DNA of 28,654 nt, taken from contig JBFWUM010000052.1 in NCBI GenBank assembly GCA_050247255.1, positions 1-28,654 of the forward strand. The letters run 5' to 3'. The stretch comes from JBFWUM01 sp050247255 (GTDB taxonomy: Bacteria; Acidobacteriota; Vicinamibacteria; Vicinamibacterales; UBA2999). Every line of letters starts with the position of its first letter. The first letter of the stretch is position 1. The notes beneath the pieces are model-generated. The model saw only the letters and a program-made list of their open reading frames with translations, was not told the origin of the DNA and searched no databases. Below, in pieces: positions 1-7,273 of the stretch. Both the position numbers and the translations under genes were made by a program.

Positions 1-168
1 GCCATCGAGGACTCGCGGTGGGGGCTCGAATCTGCCCGCGGTGCCGGGTTACGCTGTGTAGGGGTGACCAACAGTTACCCGGCCGGCGAGCTTGGCGATG
101 CCGAGCTGATCGTCGACGGCCTCCGGAATCTCGACGTGCGCATGCTGGACGAACTCGTGGGGGGCTGA
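1..168 (+). CDS. HAD-family phosphatase, C-terminal end (partial)
   Basis: The reading frame is open from the first base and ends at TGA 166-168, giving the last 55 residues of a protein. It opens with an A-I-E-D-S segment, the acidic motif IV of haloacid-dehalogenase hydrolases of the beta-phosphoglucomutase/phosphoglycolate phosphatase type, followed by G-L-E-S-A-R-G-A-G, a V-G-V-T-N strand and A-D-x-I-V-D-G-L, which is the usual family ending. Motifs I to III lie outside the window, so the substrate cannot be named. The next gene begins with the very next base (GTG at 169), so the two are probably co-transcribed and translationally coupled. Confidence 0.8.
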   Translation, partial: AIEDSRWGLESARGAGLRCVGVTNSYPAGELGDAELIVDGLRNLDVRMLDELVGG

Positions 169-1047
169 GTGCGCAGGGACCTGGTGGATGCGCTCGTGGC
201 GGCGACCAACGCGCCTGGCGTCGGCCTGGCACCGGCGGCGCTGGTCATCGCGCGCATCGAATATCCGCGGCTCGATGCCGAGCGTTACCTGCGGGTCCTC
301 GACGCCATGGGACATGCCGCCCACCGCGTCATCGAGCGCCAGACCGCCGAGAGCGGCGACACCTCCACGCTGGGCCGCATCAAGGCATTCAACGCCTATC
401 TCTTCGACGATCTCCAGTTCACCGGCAACCGCGAGCGCTACGAGGATCCGCGCAACAGCTGCGTGAACGAGGTGCTGGACCAGCGCACCGGCATTCCGAT
501 CACGCTGGCGCTGGTCTACATGGAGGTCGGCCGTCGCGCCGGCCTGCAGGTCGACGGCGTCAACTTTCCCGGGCACTTCCTCGTGCGCTGCCCCGAGGTC
601 GGCGGCCGCGGCGGCAGCGGCCTGATCGTCGATCCGTTCCACGGCGGCGCGCTGCTCTCCGAGCACGATTGCCGGGTGCTGCTGCAAAAGCACGTCGGCT
701 CGGAGGTCGCGTTCAGCAAATCGCTCCTCGCGCCGGCGACGCGCCAGCAGATCGTCGTCCGGATGCTGCTGAACCTGAAGCGCCTGTACGTCCACATGCG
801 CTCGTTCCCGCAGGCGCGCGACGTCACCGAGATGCTGCTGGCGATGACGCCGTCAGCGCTGAGCGAGCTGCGCGATCGCGGGCTGCTGGCTTATCACCTG
901 AACGACGTCACCGGCGCCCTGCGCGACCTGCAGACCTACCTGAAGCTGTCGAGCATGAGCGAGATGGACAAGGAGGCGCGGGACGAGCACGAGCAGATCT
1001 GGGAGCACGTCAAGACCCTGCGCCGGCGCGTGGCGTCGCTGAACTAG
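169..1047 (+). CDS. SirB1-family transglutaminase-like protein with C-terminal TPR-like helices
   Basis: A 292-residue protein starting at GTG directly after the upstream stop. Residues 60-160 carry the SirB1/YchA transglutaminase-like core: N-S-C-V-N-E-V-L-D followed by G-I-P-I-T-L-A-L-V-Y-M-E-V, then G-V-N-F-P-G-H-F-L-V-R and L-I-V-D-P-F. Cys98, His136 and Asp155 are suitably placed for a Cys-His-Asp triad, but this is inference from the pattern. From about residue 190 the protein is helical, with repeats like the TPR extension seen in this family (arginine-rich, ending in a short coiled stretch). The biochemical role of the family is not settled. It ends 3 nt before the stop codon of the convergent Nudix gene, leaving no room for an intrinsic terminator. 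Confidence 0.85.
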   Translation: MRRDLVDALVAATNAPGVGLAPAALVIARIEYPRLDAERYLRVLDAMGHAAHRVIERQTAESGDTSTLGRIKAFNAYLFDDLQFTGNRERYEDPRNSCVNEVLDQRTGIPITLALVYMEVGRRAGLQVDGVNFPGHFLVRCPEVGGRGGSGLIVDPFHGGALLSEHDCRVLLQKHVGSEVAFSKSLLAPATRQQIVVRMLLNLKRLYVHMRSFPQARDVTEMLLAMTPSALSELRDRGLLAYHLNDVTGALRDLQTYLKLSSMSEMDKEARDEHEQIWEHVKTLRRRVASLN

Positions 1048-1050
1048 CGC

Positions 1051-1494
1051 TCAGGGTCCGACGAATTCCCCGATCGCCCACGCGTGGCTCTCGTGCTTGA
1101 GCAGGGAGCGCGCTTCTTCCGGCGTCACCCACAGCGTCTCGTGCCAGGGCTCGATCGGCGCCGCGCCCTCGCGATCGATGACGATGTCGAAGAATTCGCA
1201 GCGCTTTTCGTAGAACACCAGGCCGTCGCCTGAGAGCGTGAACTGGATGGCCCTGCCGCACCACTCGCCGACGCGCACGCTCCACCCACACTCCTCGCCC
1301 GCCTCACGAACGAGCGCCTCTTCAGGCGACTCGCCCTCGTCGATGCCGCCGCCGGGGAGGAAGACGCCGTCGATCGACCGGACCACGGCGACGTGGCCGC
1401 TGGCATCGCGCACGAGGCCGTAGGCGCTCGGGCGCACGACCACCGGAAACCCGGGCAGCGGCGTTCCGAAGCGTCGGCTGTCGTCCCAACTCAT
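1051..1494 (-). CDS. Nudix hydrolase
   Basis: A 147-residue single-domain Nudix protein. The Nudix box is at about residues 48-70: G-G-I-D-E-G-E-S-P-E-E-A-L-V-R-E-A-G-E-E-C-G-W, matching G-x5-E-x7-R-E-x-x-E-E-x-G-x with all metal-binding glutamates present, although one hydrophobic position is Ala and the last is Trp. Such enzymes cleave nucleoside diphosphates linked to another moiety; nothing in the sequence fixes the substrate. I chose the ATG at 1494, whose ATGA overlaps the stop of the upstream lipoprotein gene; a longer frame reading through the neighbour in another frame is not credible. It is the last gene of the leftward polycistron and ends convergent to the SirB1-like gene. Confidence 0.85.
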   Translation of the reverse strand: MSWDDSRRFGTPLPGFPVVVRPSAYGLVRDASGHVAVVRSIDGVFLPGGGIDEGESPEEALVREAGEECGWSVRVGEWCGRAIQFTLSGDGLVFYEKRCEFFDIVIDREGAAPIEPWHETLWVTPEEARSLLKHESHAWAIGEFVGP

Positions 1495-2297
1495 CGGCAG
1501 TAGTCGCTCGTCGAACCCATCGCCTGATCGCCCGCGGGCAGGCTGCGCACCCGCGCCGAGTCGGCGCCGAGGAAATCGAGCCAGCAGATCGCGTATGGCG
1601 CCTGGTCGCCACCATGCGCGGCGAGCCATGCGGGATCGGCGGCGGCCGCATTTCGGCTGCGCAGATCGTACACGCCCCAGTCGAAACCGATGTTGCGCGG
1701 TGACCGGTGGCCCACCGCCGTGGCCATCACCTCCCCCTGCACCACCGCCTGCTCCCCGGGAATCCTGGTGCCGCGCGTGTCGTCGGGGCGCGGGGCCGGC
1801 AGCGTCTCGGCGATCGCCTGGAACCGCGGCGCGAGCGTGAGCAGGTGGTCGAAGCGGTACATGATGCCGCAGGGGTGAATGATGGTGAACAGGTACTGCA
1901 CTTCCCCCTGCTCCAGGTACCTCACGCCGGAGTCGAGGACGCCGTCGAGCGGCGCGGTGATGGTCACCTCGTTGGCCTGGTTGGCGCCGTCGAGCCGGAA
2001 GCCGCCATGCGGCTTGTATTCGCCGCGGACCTGACCGGGGTACAGGATCGACGTCACCAGCGAGAGGTCGACCGGCGTCCCCAGGACTAGGGGCGACGGG
2101 CATGCCGGTGGCGCAGCCGACGGCTGCCACGACGTGTCGAAGCCCCAGGTCACCGCCGACGAGGTCGACGGTGCCGGTGTCGCTGAAGGTCCGGTGACCG
2201 ATGTCGGCGCCGACGTTGCAGACGAAGGGTTGTTGCTGCCGCAGCCGGCAGCCAGCACTCCCGCGACGCAGAGCGCGGCCCACGCCGCGCTATTCAA
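1491..2297 (-). CDS. Lipoprotein with degenerate M23-peptidase-like domain
   Basis: Probably 268 residues from a TTG start at 2297, which overlaps the stop of the M20 gene by 8 nt. The TTG is preceded by AGGAG at 2308-2312 with a 10-nt spacer; an ATG at 2381 would need a 92-nt overlap. The N-terminus is a short hydrophobic run ending in L-A-A-G-C, a lipobox with the lipidated Cys near residue 19, followed by a Ser/Thr/Pro/Ala linker to about residue 55. The remainder resembles a LytM/M23 fold: P-H-G-G-F-R-L-D like the first metal motif, I-T-A-P-L-D-G-V, then I-I-H-P-C-G-I-M-Y-R-F-D-H-L, but the second H-x-H motif is not evident. It may therefore be a non-catalytic envelope protein. The n-region of the signal has no positive charge from the TTG, which weakens the start call. 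Confidence 0.65.
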   Translation of the reverse strand: MNSAAWAALCVAGVLAAGCGSNNPSSATSAPTSVTGPSATPAPSTSSAVTWGFDTSWQPSAAPPACPSPLVLGTPVDLSLVTSILYPGQVRGEYKPHGGFRLDGANQANEVTITAPLDGVLDSGVRYLEQGEVQYLFTIIHPCGIMYRFDHLLTLAPRFQAIAETLPAPRPDDTRGTRIPGEQAVVQGEVMATAVGHRSPRNIGFDWGVYDLRSRNAAAADPAWLAAHGGDQAPYAICWLDFLGADSARVRSLPAGDQAMGSTSDYCR

Positions 2298-3660
2298 GCG
2301 AGGCGATCTCCTGGTACAGGTACGCCGAGGCGATGATCCCGTTGTGGAAGTTGCCAAGATCGAGTTTCTCGTCGGGCGCATGCGCGTTCTCGTCGGGCAG
2401 CCCGACGCCGAACAGCACGCTCGGAAGCCCGAGCTCCTCCTGAAATGTGGTCACGACCGGAATGGAACCGCCTTCGCGCGTGAACACCGGCGTCTTGCCG
2501 AAGCCCTGCTCGATGGCCCGCCCGGCGGCGCGGACGTACTTGTTGTCGAAGTCGGTCATCCACGCCTTGCCGCCCTGCATGCGGGTCAGCGTGACCTCCA
2601 CCGTCTTCGGCGCCACCTTCTTCAGGTAGGCCTCGAACAGCTCGGCAATCTTGCCCGGGTCCTGGTCCGGCACCAGGCGCATGCTCACCTTGGCCATCGC
2701 CACGGCGGGCAGCACCGTCTTGGCGCCGTCGCCGGTAAACCCTGAGAGCAGGCCATTGACCTCAAAGGTCGGCCGCGCCCAGACGCGCTCGAGCGTGCTG
2801 TAGCCGGTCTCGCCGAACAGGCGCGGCGCGCCAAGCTCCTTGCGGTACTTCGTCTCGTTGAACGGCAGCTTCTTCCACTCGGCGCGCTCGGCGTCGCTCA
2901 GCGCCCGCACATCGTCATAGAAGCCGGGAATCTTGATGCGGCCGCCGCGGTCCTTCATCTGCGCCAGGATCGTCGCCAGCACGAACGCCGGGTTGGCGAC
3001 GGCGCCGCCGAAGGAGCCGGAGTGCAGGTCGGACTTCGTGCCGCGCAGGTCGACCTGGAAGTACGCCAGCCCGCGCAGGCCGTAGCAAATCGAGGGAATG
3101 CCGCGGTCGAACATCGGCGAGTCGGAGATCACGACGACGTCGGCCGCGAGGTCCTGCTTGTGCGAGCGGACGAACTCGTCGAGGTTGGCGCTGCCGACCT
3201 CCTCTTCCCCTTCGATCATGAACTTGATGTTCAGCGGCAGCGTACCGCCGTTCTTCAGGAACGCCTCCACCGCCTTGATGTGCATGAAGACCTGCCCCTT
3301 GTCGTCGGCCGCGCCGCGGGCGTAGATCTCGCCGTCGCGCACGGTGGCCTCGAAGGGGGGCGACGTCCACAGGTTGACCGGGTCCACCGGCTGCACGTCG
3401 TAGTGCCCGTAGTAGAGGATCGTCGGCTTCCCGGGCGCGTGCAGCCAGTCGCCGTAGACGACCGGGTTGCCGGGCGTCTCGACCAGCCGCACGTTCTCCA
3501 GCCCGGCGCCGCGCAGCGCGTCGGCGGTCCAGTCGGCGGCCCGCTTTACGTCCGCGGCGTGCTGCGGCAGCGCGCTGATGCTGGGGATGGCCAGGTACTG
3601 CTTCAGCTCCTCGACGTAGCGGTCGCGGTGCACGTTGATGAAGTCGACGACGTGGTTCAT
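2290..3660 (-). CDS. M20-family metallo-dipeptidase
   Basis: A 456-residue cytosolic-type peptidase of the M20 family, closest in motif style to the carnosine-dipeptidase/DapE-like group. Visible metal and catalytic motifs: Y-Y-G-H-Y-D-V-Q-P with His86 and Asp88, A-R-G-A-A-D-D-K-G with bridging Asp119, E-G-E-E-E-V-G-S (catalytic and ligand glutamates near 152-153), S-D-S-P-M-F (Asp180) and N-A-H-A-P-D-E near the C-terminus. The D-L-H-S-G-S-F-G-G segment in the middle marks the dimerisation lid domain. Full length and complete. No signal peptide is visible. It starts 14 nt after the stop of the beta-barrel fragment, and a TAAATT hexamer at 3667-3672 lies 6 nt before the ATG, so it may have its own start of transcription. 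Substrate is unknown beyond small peptides. Confidence 0.92.
   Translation of the reverse strand: MNHVVDFINVHRDRYVEELKQYLAIPSISALPQHAADVKRAADWTADALRGAGLENVRLVETPGNPVVYGDWLHAPGKPTILYYGHYDVQPVDPVNLWTSPPFEATVRDGEIYARGAADDKGQVFMHIKAVEAFLKNGGTLPLNIKFMIEGEEEVGSANLDEFVRSHKQDLAADVVVISDSPMFDRGIPSICYGLRGLAYFQVDLRGTKSDLHSGSFGGAVANPAFVLATILAQMKDRGGRIKIPGFYDDVRALSDAERAEWKKLPFNETKYRKELGAPRLFGETGYSTLERVWARPTFEVNGLLSGFTGDGAKTVLPAVAMAKVSMRLVPDQDPGKIAELFEAYLKKVAPKTVEVTLTRMQGGKAWMTDFDNKYVRAAGRAIEQGFGKTPVFTREGGSIPVVTTFQEELGLPSVLFGVGLPDENAHAPDEKLDLGNFHNGIIASAYLYQEIASLE
2308..2312 (-). promoter_or_regulatory. Shine-Dalgarno AGGAG deciding a TTG start
   Basis: AGGAG on the minus strand inside the 3' end of the M20 gene, 10 nt before the TTG at 2297. 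This is the main reason for choosing the short lipoprotein form. There is no other in-frame start between 2297 and the ATG at 2381. Confidence 0.5.
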
Positions 3661-3666
3661 AGACGC

Positions 3667-3672
3667 AATTTA
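3667..3672 (-). promoter_or_regulatory. Possible -10 hexamer (TAAATT) before M20 gene
   Basis: TAAATT read on the minus strand, 6 nt upstream of the ATG at 3660. It fits the TANNNT pattern seen before other first genes here, but it sits inside a probable operon, so the call is weak. Confidence 0.25.
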
Positions 3673-3674
3673 TC

Positions 3675-4245
3675 TCAAAAGAAGACCTTCAGGCGCAGCA
3701 AGGCGAAGTCACGGTCCGCCAGGCGCCCGATGGTCGCAGCCGAGTCGCCCGCAAACATCCCGCCCGCCCCCTCGATCGCGACATTGTCCCGCAGGCTCGC
3801 CGTCACGACGGCCCGAAGGAACGTCGTCGCATCAGCCGGGTTGTAGATGGCGAACAGGCGGAGCGTCCTCGCCTCGCGTGCAAACGAGCGGTCGACGGCG
3901 GCGACCAGGGACACGTCGTCTTCTCCCTGGCTGCGCGTCCAGAGCAGGTTACCGGCAACGCGGTAGGTGCCGGCGCGGCGGTCGGCGCCAATGCCGCCCT
4001 CGAAGCCATCATCCTCGAGAAACGCCGCCGCCTCGCCGCGAATGCCCCACTCGCCACGCACCGTCTCGAAATCGGCGCCGATCATGGTGAAGCGAGGAAA
4101 GGCCTTGACGATTGCCGGAGGCAGCTCGAAGCCGGGAACAGGGAACGCGCGAAATCCCCGGTAGGCCGACGCCCCGACGTCCACGCGACCGATGGTCGTG
4201 GTCACACGCGCGCCTCCCTGCACATTGCCCCAGGTCGTCGCCGGC
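3675..4245 (-). CDS. Outer-membrane beta-barrel protein, C-terminal part (5' end lost in gap)
   Basis: About 190 residues survive on the downstream side of a 100-N gap. They show alternating polar and hydrophobic strands separated by short turns, rich in Gly, Thr and aromatic residues, and finish with L-L-R-L-K-V-F-F and stop. A C-terminal Phe after an amphipathic strand is the signature recognised by the Bam machinery, so this is the end of an outer-membrane barrel. In related gene groups a LolA-like protein, an MMPL transporter and a DUF1302-like barrel occur together; that assignment here is inference. The frame joins the transporter frame only because the placeholder length happens to preserve it. 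The two are not one protein. Confidence 0.7.
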
Positions 4246-4345
4246 NNNNNNNNNNNNNNNNNNNNNNNNNNNNNNNNNNNNNNNNNNNNNNNNNNNNNNN
4301 NNNNNNNNNNNNNNNNNNNNNNNNNNNNNNNNNNNNNNNNNNNNN
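4246..4345. other. Assembly gap (100 N)
   Basis: Exactly 100 undetermined bases, the conventional placeholder for a scaffold join of unknown length. It removes the 3' end of the RND transporter and the 5' end of a beta-barrel gene. From usual family lengths, several hundred bases are probably missing. Confidence 0.97.
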
Positions 4346-6425
4346 GCGCAATCTCGCGACGGAAGCGCCCGATGAAATGGATCGTGTCGTCGTCAACGAT
4401 CCCGAGCGCCACGCTCGACACCATGATCGTGGCGACGTTCAACGAGATGTCGAGCCACCCCATGAGCCCGAGCACGGCGCACACCGGCAGCGCATTGGCG
4501 ACGATGCCGAGGAAGCCGAAGGAGATCGACCGGAACACCACGAAGATCACCGCGAACACGGTGAGGAACGCGGTGCCAAAGCTGCTGATCTGGGAGGTGA
4601 CGAGGTAGTGGTCGAGGGTGCTGAACATGCGGCCCGACCCGGTGACGGTGGGGGTAATCCCCGTGCCGGCGAAGATCTCGCGGGCCTCCTCCTCGGCACG
4701 GTTGATCTGCTCGAAGACCAGATCGGAGCTCATCGACGCGAGCTTCACCGAGATCTGTGCCCGCGAGTAGTCGCTGGCGGCGACACGCGCCAGCTCCGCC
4801 CGCCCGTCGTCCGACAGCCCGAAGACGAACAGCTCCTGCGCGATCGCCTCGGCGCTGGCGGGCAGCACCTCCGCCGCCGGTTCGCCGCCATGCAGCTCGC
4901 GATGCACGCGCTTGACGTAGTCGGCGAGCGACACGACCTTCTTCACGAATGGCAGCTGCTGCAGCCGGCTACGGAGATCCTCCATCCGCTGGAGGGCGTC
5001 GGGCGTGTTGAGCGAGTCCGGCGGTCCTTCGAGCATCACGTTGAAGCTGTAGATGCCCGACAGTTCGCTGTCGATGACCGCCGCCGACCTGCTCAAGGGA
5101 TGGTCTTCGGCGAAGAAGTTGATGTGGTTCGTGTCGACGCGAAGCCACTGCACGCCGGCAAGACAGACCGCGGCGATCGCCGCGGCCGATACGAGCACGG
5201 CGGTGGCATGGCGCATGGAGAACGATGCGACCCGCTGCATGGGCCCCACCAGGTAGCGCTCCTGCGGCGCCATGCCGGTCTCCGGCTTGAGGAACATCAA
5301 CAGGAACGGCACCAGCAGCAGCGACATGGCGAAGTCGACCATCACGCCAACGCCGGCGCCAATGCCGAACTGCCGGACGGCAACGACATTCGAGGTGGCG
5401 AGCGAGAGCAGGCCAAGCGCTGTCGTGCCGCTGGCCGCAAAGAGCGGCAGCATCAGGTGCTGGACGCTCGACTTGAACGCGTGCTCCTTGCTGCCGGTCT
5501 CGCGCAGCTCGTGGTTGAAGTGCTGGACGATGTGGACGTCGTCGGCAACGGCAAGAATCAGCACCAGCGGCGGGATCATGCTGGCGAGGACGTTGTACTC
5601 GAAGCCCATCGCGGCGTAGAGGCCCATCGTCCAGACGGCGCTCACGAATACCGCCGCGCTCAACAGGAGCGTGATGCGCCACGAGCGGAACATCAGGTAG
5701 ATGCCGCCAACCGTGAGCGCCAGGATGGGCGGCGTCAGCGTCAGCGTGTTTTCAACCGTGACGCGGTTGTACGTTTCGCTGATCTCGAGGCTGCCGTTGT
5801 AGTAGGCCGCCATCCCATCGGGCAGCCGCGGATCGATGAGATCGTGAATCCGCTGGATGACATCGCCGCGCACGTCGTCAATGCGGTCCTCGTCGAAGCT
5901 GACGACCAGGACGGTGACCGTGCCGCTCTCGGATACGAGATCGCCGCGCAGCAGGCTGTCGTTCAAGGCGCGCTCGCGGACCCGTTGCGCCGCTGCCGCA
6001 TCGATCGGTCCGTCGTCGATCAGCGGCTGAACCTCGATGCCGCCGTCATCCTCTTCCGCCTGAAGGCGGAAGCCACGCGAAGAAGGAACACTGCGAACGA
6101 TGTTGGCCGTCGCGAGGCTCTGCACTTCCTCGACCAGGTCCGCGCGCTCGATGTCGCCGGTCACCTCGCGGATGAACCCGAGAGACTCTGGCGAGAACAG
6201 CCGGTCGGACTCGAGGGCGACCAGCAGCGTCCGCTGGCCGCCGAACTCCTGCCGAAATCGCTCGTACTGCTGGTAGATGGGATCCTCGCGCGAGATCCAC
6301 ATGCTCAGCTCGTTGTCGACGTTGGTGAAGTCGAAGCTGGGGAGGAAGTAGAGAAAGCCGAGGAAGATGAGCGCCGCGAACGGCAGCCTGAAGCGAAAGA
6401 GCGCCTCCGCGACGCGTCCGGTCAC
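4346..6425 (-). CDS. MMPL/RND-superfamily transporter (3' end lost in gap)
   Basis: The first 693 residues of an inner-membrane RND-superfamily exporter of the MMPL/HpnN-like type. TM1 is at about residues 14-30, followed by a large periplasmic loop to about 220 and a block of five helices to about 380. A second set follows: TM7 near 405-425, a second loop, and further helices from about 610. Acidic charged sites within membrane segments, A-V-A-D-D-V-H-I and its repeat G-I-V-D-D-D-T-I-H-F, are the likely proton-relay positions. The last helices are missing. Within the first loop an R-G-F-R-L-Q-A-E stretch is encoded by a palindromic element (6052-6076). The ATG overlaps the stop of the LolA-like gene by 4 nt, so the pair is coupled. 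Substrate is likely lipidic or hydrophobic by family analogy. Confidence 0.88.
6052..6076 (-). repeat. Palindromic in-frame element, copy A
   Basis: A 20-nt palindrome with 9-bp arms CTTCCGCCT and AGGCGGAAG around a GA centre, extended to a 25-bp match with the copy at 18318-18342. It lies inside the RND transporter gene and reads G-F-R-L-Q-A-E in the coding frame, the same frame and orientation as the 18318 copy. It falls in a loop between conserved blocks. Confidence 0.8.
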
Positions 6426-7213
6426 CGTGGGTTTTCCAGCCGGCGCCGGGTGAAGTCATCGGCGGCCAGCCCCGTGTTGTAGTCCACCGCTGTCGTGGCC
6501 AGCTCCGTGCGCGTCCGTTCGCGTTCGTTGGCCACTTCCAGGTCCATGACCGTCCAGATGCCCTCGACGCGCTCCAGCCGGCGCACGTCGAGGACCTTCT
6601 CCCGCTCGTCGCGGCGGTTGAACACGTCTGCATGGACGATGATGAAGCGATCCTTCAGGACCAGGCTGACCGAGCGCGGATACCGCGCATCCCGGTCCTT
6701 CGCCCGGGATTCGAGGGCCCAGGCCGGATGGCTCGTGCCATCGGGCGCGCGCCACGAGGCGTTCGTGTCGGCGAACGTGTAGCTGTAGTCGGCCAGGTCG
6801 CGGCCGCCGATGTCCTCGTAGCTCAGGTCGCTGCCGACGAAGCTCTCCTGCTTCTCCGCGCCCGCAATTCTGCGGACACGCCCAAGCGCCGGCAGGTAGA
6901 GGAAGCGCTCGTCGTCTTCGCCCGGGTGCTCCCAGACGAGAAACGCCGTGCCGCGGATGTCGTTTGGATAGGTGAAGCGAAGGAGCGTGCGGTCGCCGGC
7001 GTCGCCCGCGCCCTCGAGCGCCAGCAGCGTCATCGTCCGCTCCCGTACGCGCCGCTGGCGGTCGAACAACCGCATCCGCATCTCGGCGCGCGAGTCACGG
7101 CCCGTATCGCGGTCCTGGACCTGGCTGGCAACCCAAGCGGCGGTGTGCTCCTGCGCGGAGATGGCGGCGGCCAACACGAAAACCGAAGCCAGCGCGGCGA
7201 GAAGGCGAGCCAC
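6422..7213 (-). CDS. Outer-membrane lipoprotein-sorting (LolA-like) protein
   Basis: A 263-residue secreted protein starting at GTG. Residues 1-20 form a signal peptide with R4 and a hydrophobic core, with probable cleavage after A-I-S-A. The mature part has the LolA-like pattern of the family usually annotated as outer membrane lipoprotein-sorting protein: repeated beta-strands such as M-R-M-R-L-F-D, T-L-L-R-F-T-Y-P-N-D-I-R-G-T-A-F-L-V-W, F-L-Y-L-P-A-L-G-R-V-R-R-I, and F-V-G-S-D-L-S-Y-E-D-I. These proteins commonly accompany MMPL transporters and probably accept the exported lipid in the periplasm. The gene overlaps the transporter start by 4 nt and leads the leftward polycistron. A TACGCT hexamer lies 6 nt before the start codon. 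Confidence 0.85.
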   Translation of the reverse strand: MARLLAALASVFVLAAAISAQEHTAAWVASQVQDRDTGRDSRAEMRMRLFDRQRRVRERTMTLLALEGAGDAGDRTLLRFTYPNDIRGTAFLVWEHPGEDDERFLYLPALGRVRRIAGAEKQESFVGSDLSYEDIGGRDLADYSYTFADTNASWRAPDGTSHPAWALESRAKDRDARYPRSVSLVLKDRFIIVHADVFNRRDEREKVLDVRRLERVEGIWTVMDLEVANERERTRTELATTAVDYNTGLAADDFTRRRLENPR

Positions 7214-7219
7214 CTACTC

Positions 7220-7225
7220 AGCGTA
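7220..7225 (-). promoter_or_regulatory. Possible -10 hexamer (TACGCT), leaderless type
   Basis: TANNNT hexamer on the minus strand 6 nt before GTG 7213, the first gene of the leftward polycistron. A second copy of the same hexamer is at 7225-7230. No convincing -35 box is visible. Confidence 0.35.
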
Positions 7226-7261
7226 GCGTATACGACCGGTGGCGTGCGCGGCCGGCAGTGG

Positions 7262-7267
7262 TATTCT
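7262..7267 (+). promoter_or_regulatory. Possible -10 hexamer (TATTCT), leaderless type
   Basis: TATTCT ends 6 nt before the GTG at 7274. There is no Shine-Dalgarno sequence in between, so any transcript from it would begin at or very near the start codon. Confidence 0.35.
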
Positions 7268-7273
7268 CCACGC

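Noticed and set aside
4377..6482. 701-residue plus-strand open frame
   Set aside because: Composition of Arg, His, Asp, Glu repeats without structure; it is the complement of the RND transporter gene in a GC-rich genome.
6632..7273. Upstream extension of the large kinase to 1047 residues
   Set aside because: The extra sequence is antisense to the LolA-like gene and shows no domain; PAS-like sequence begins just after GTG 7274.
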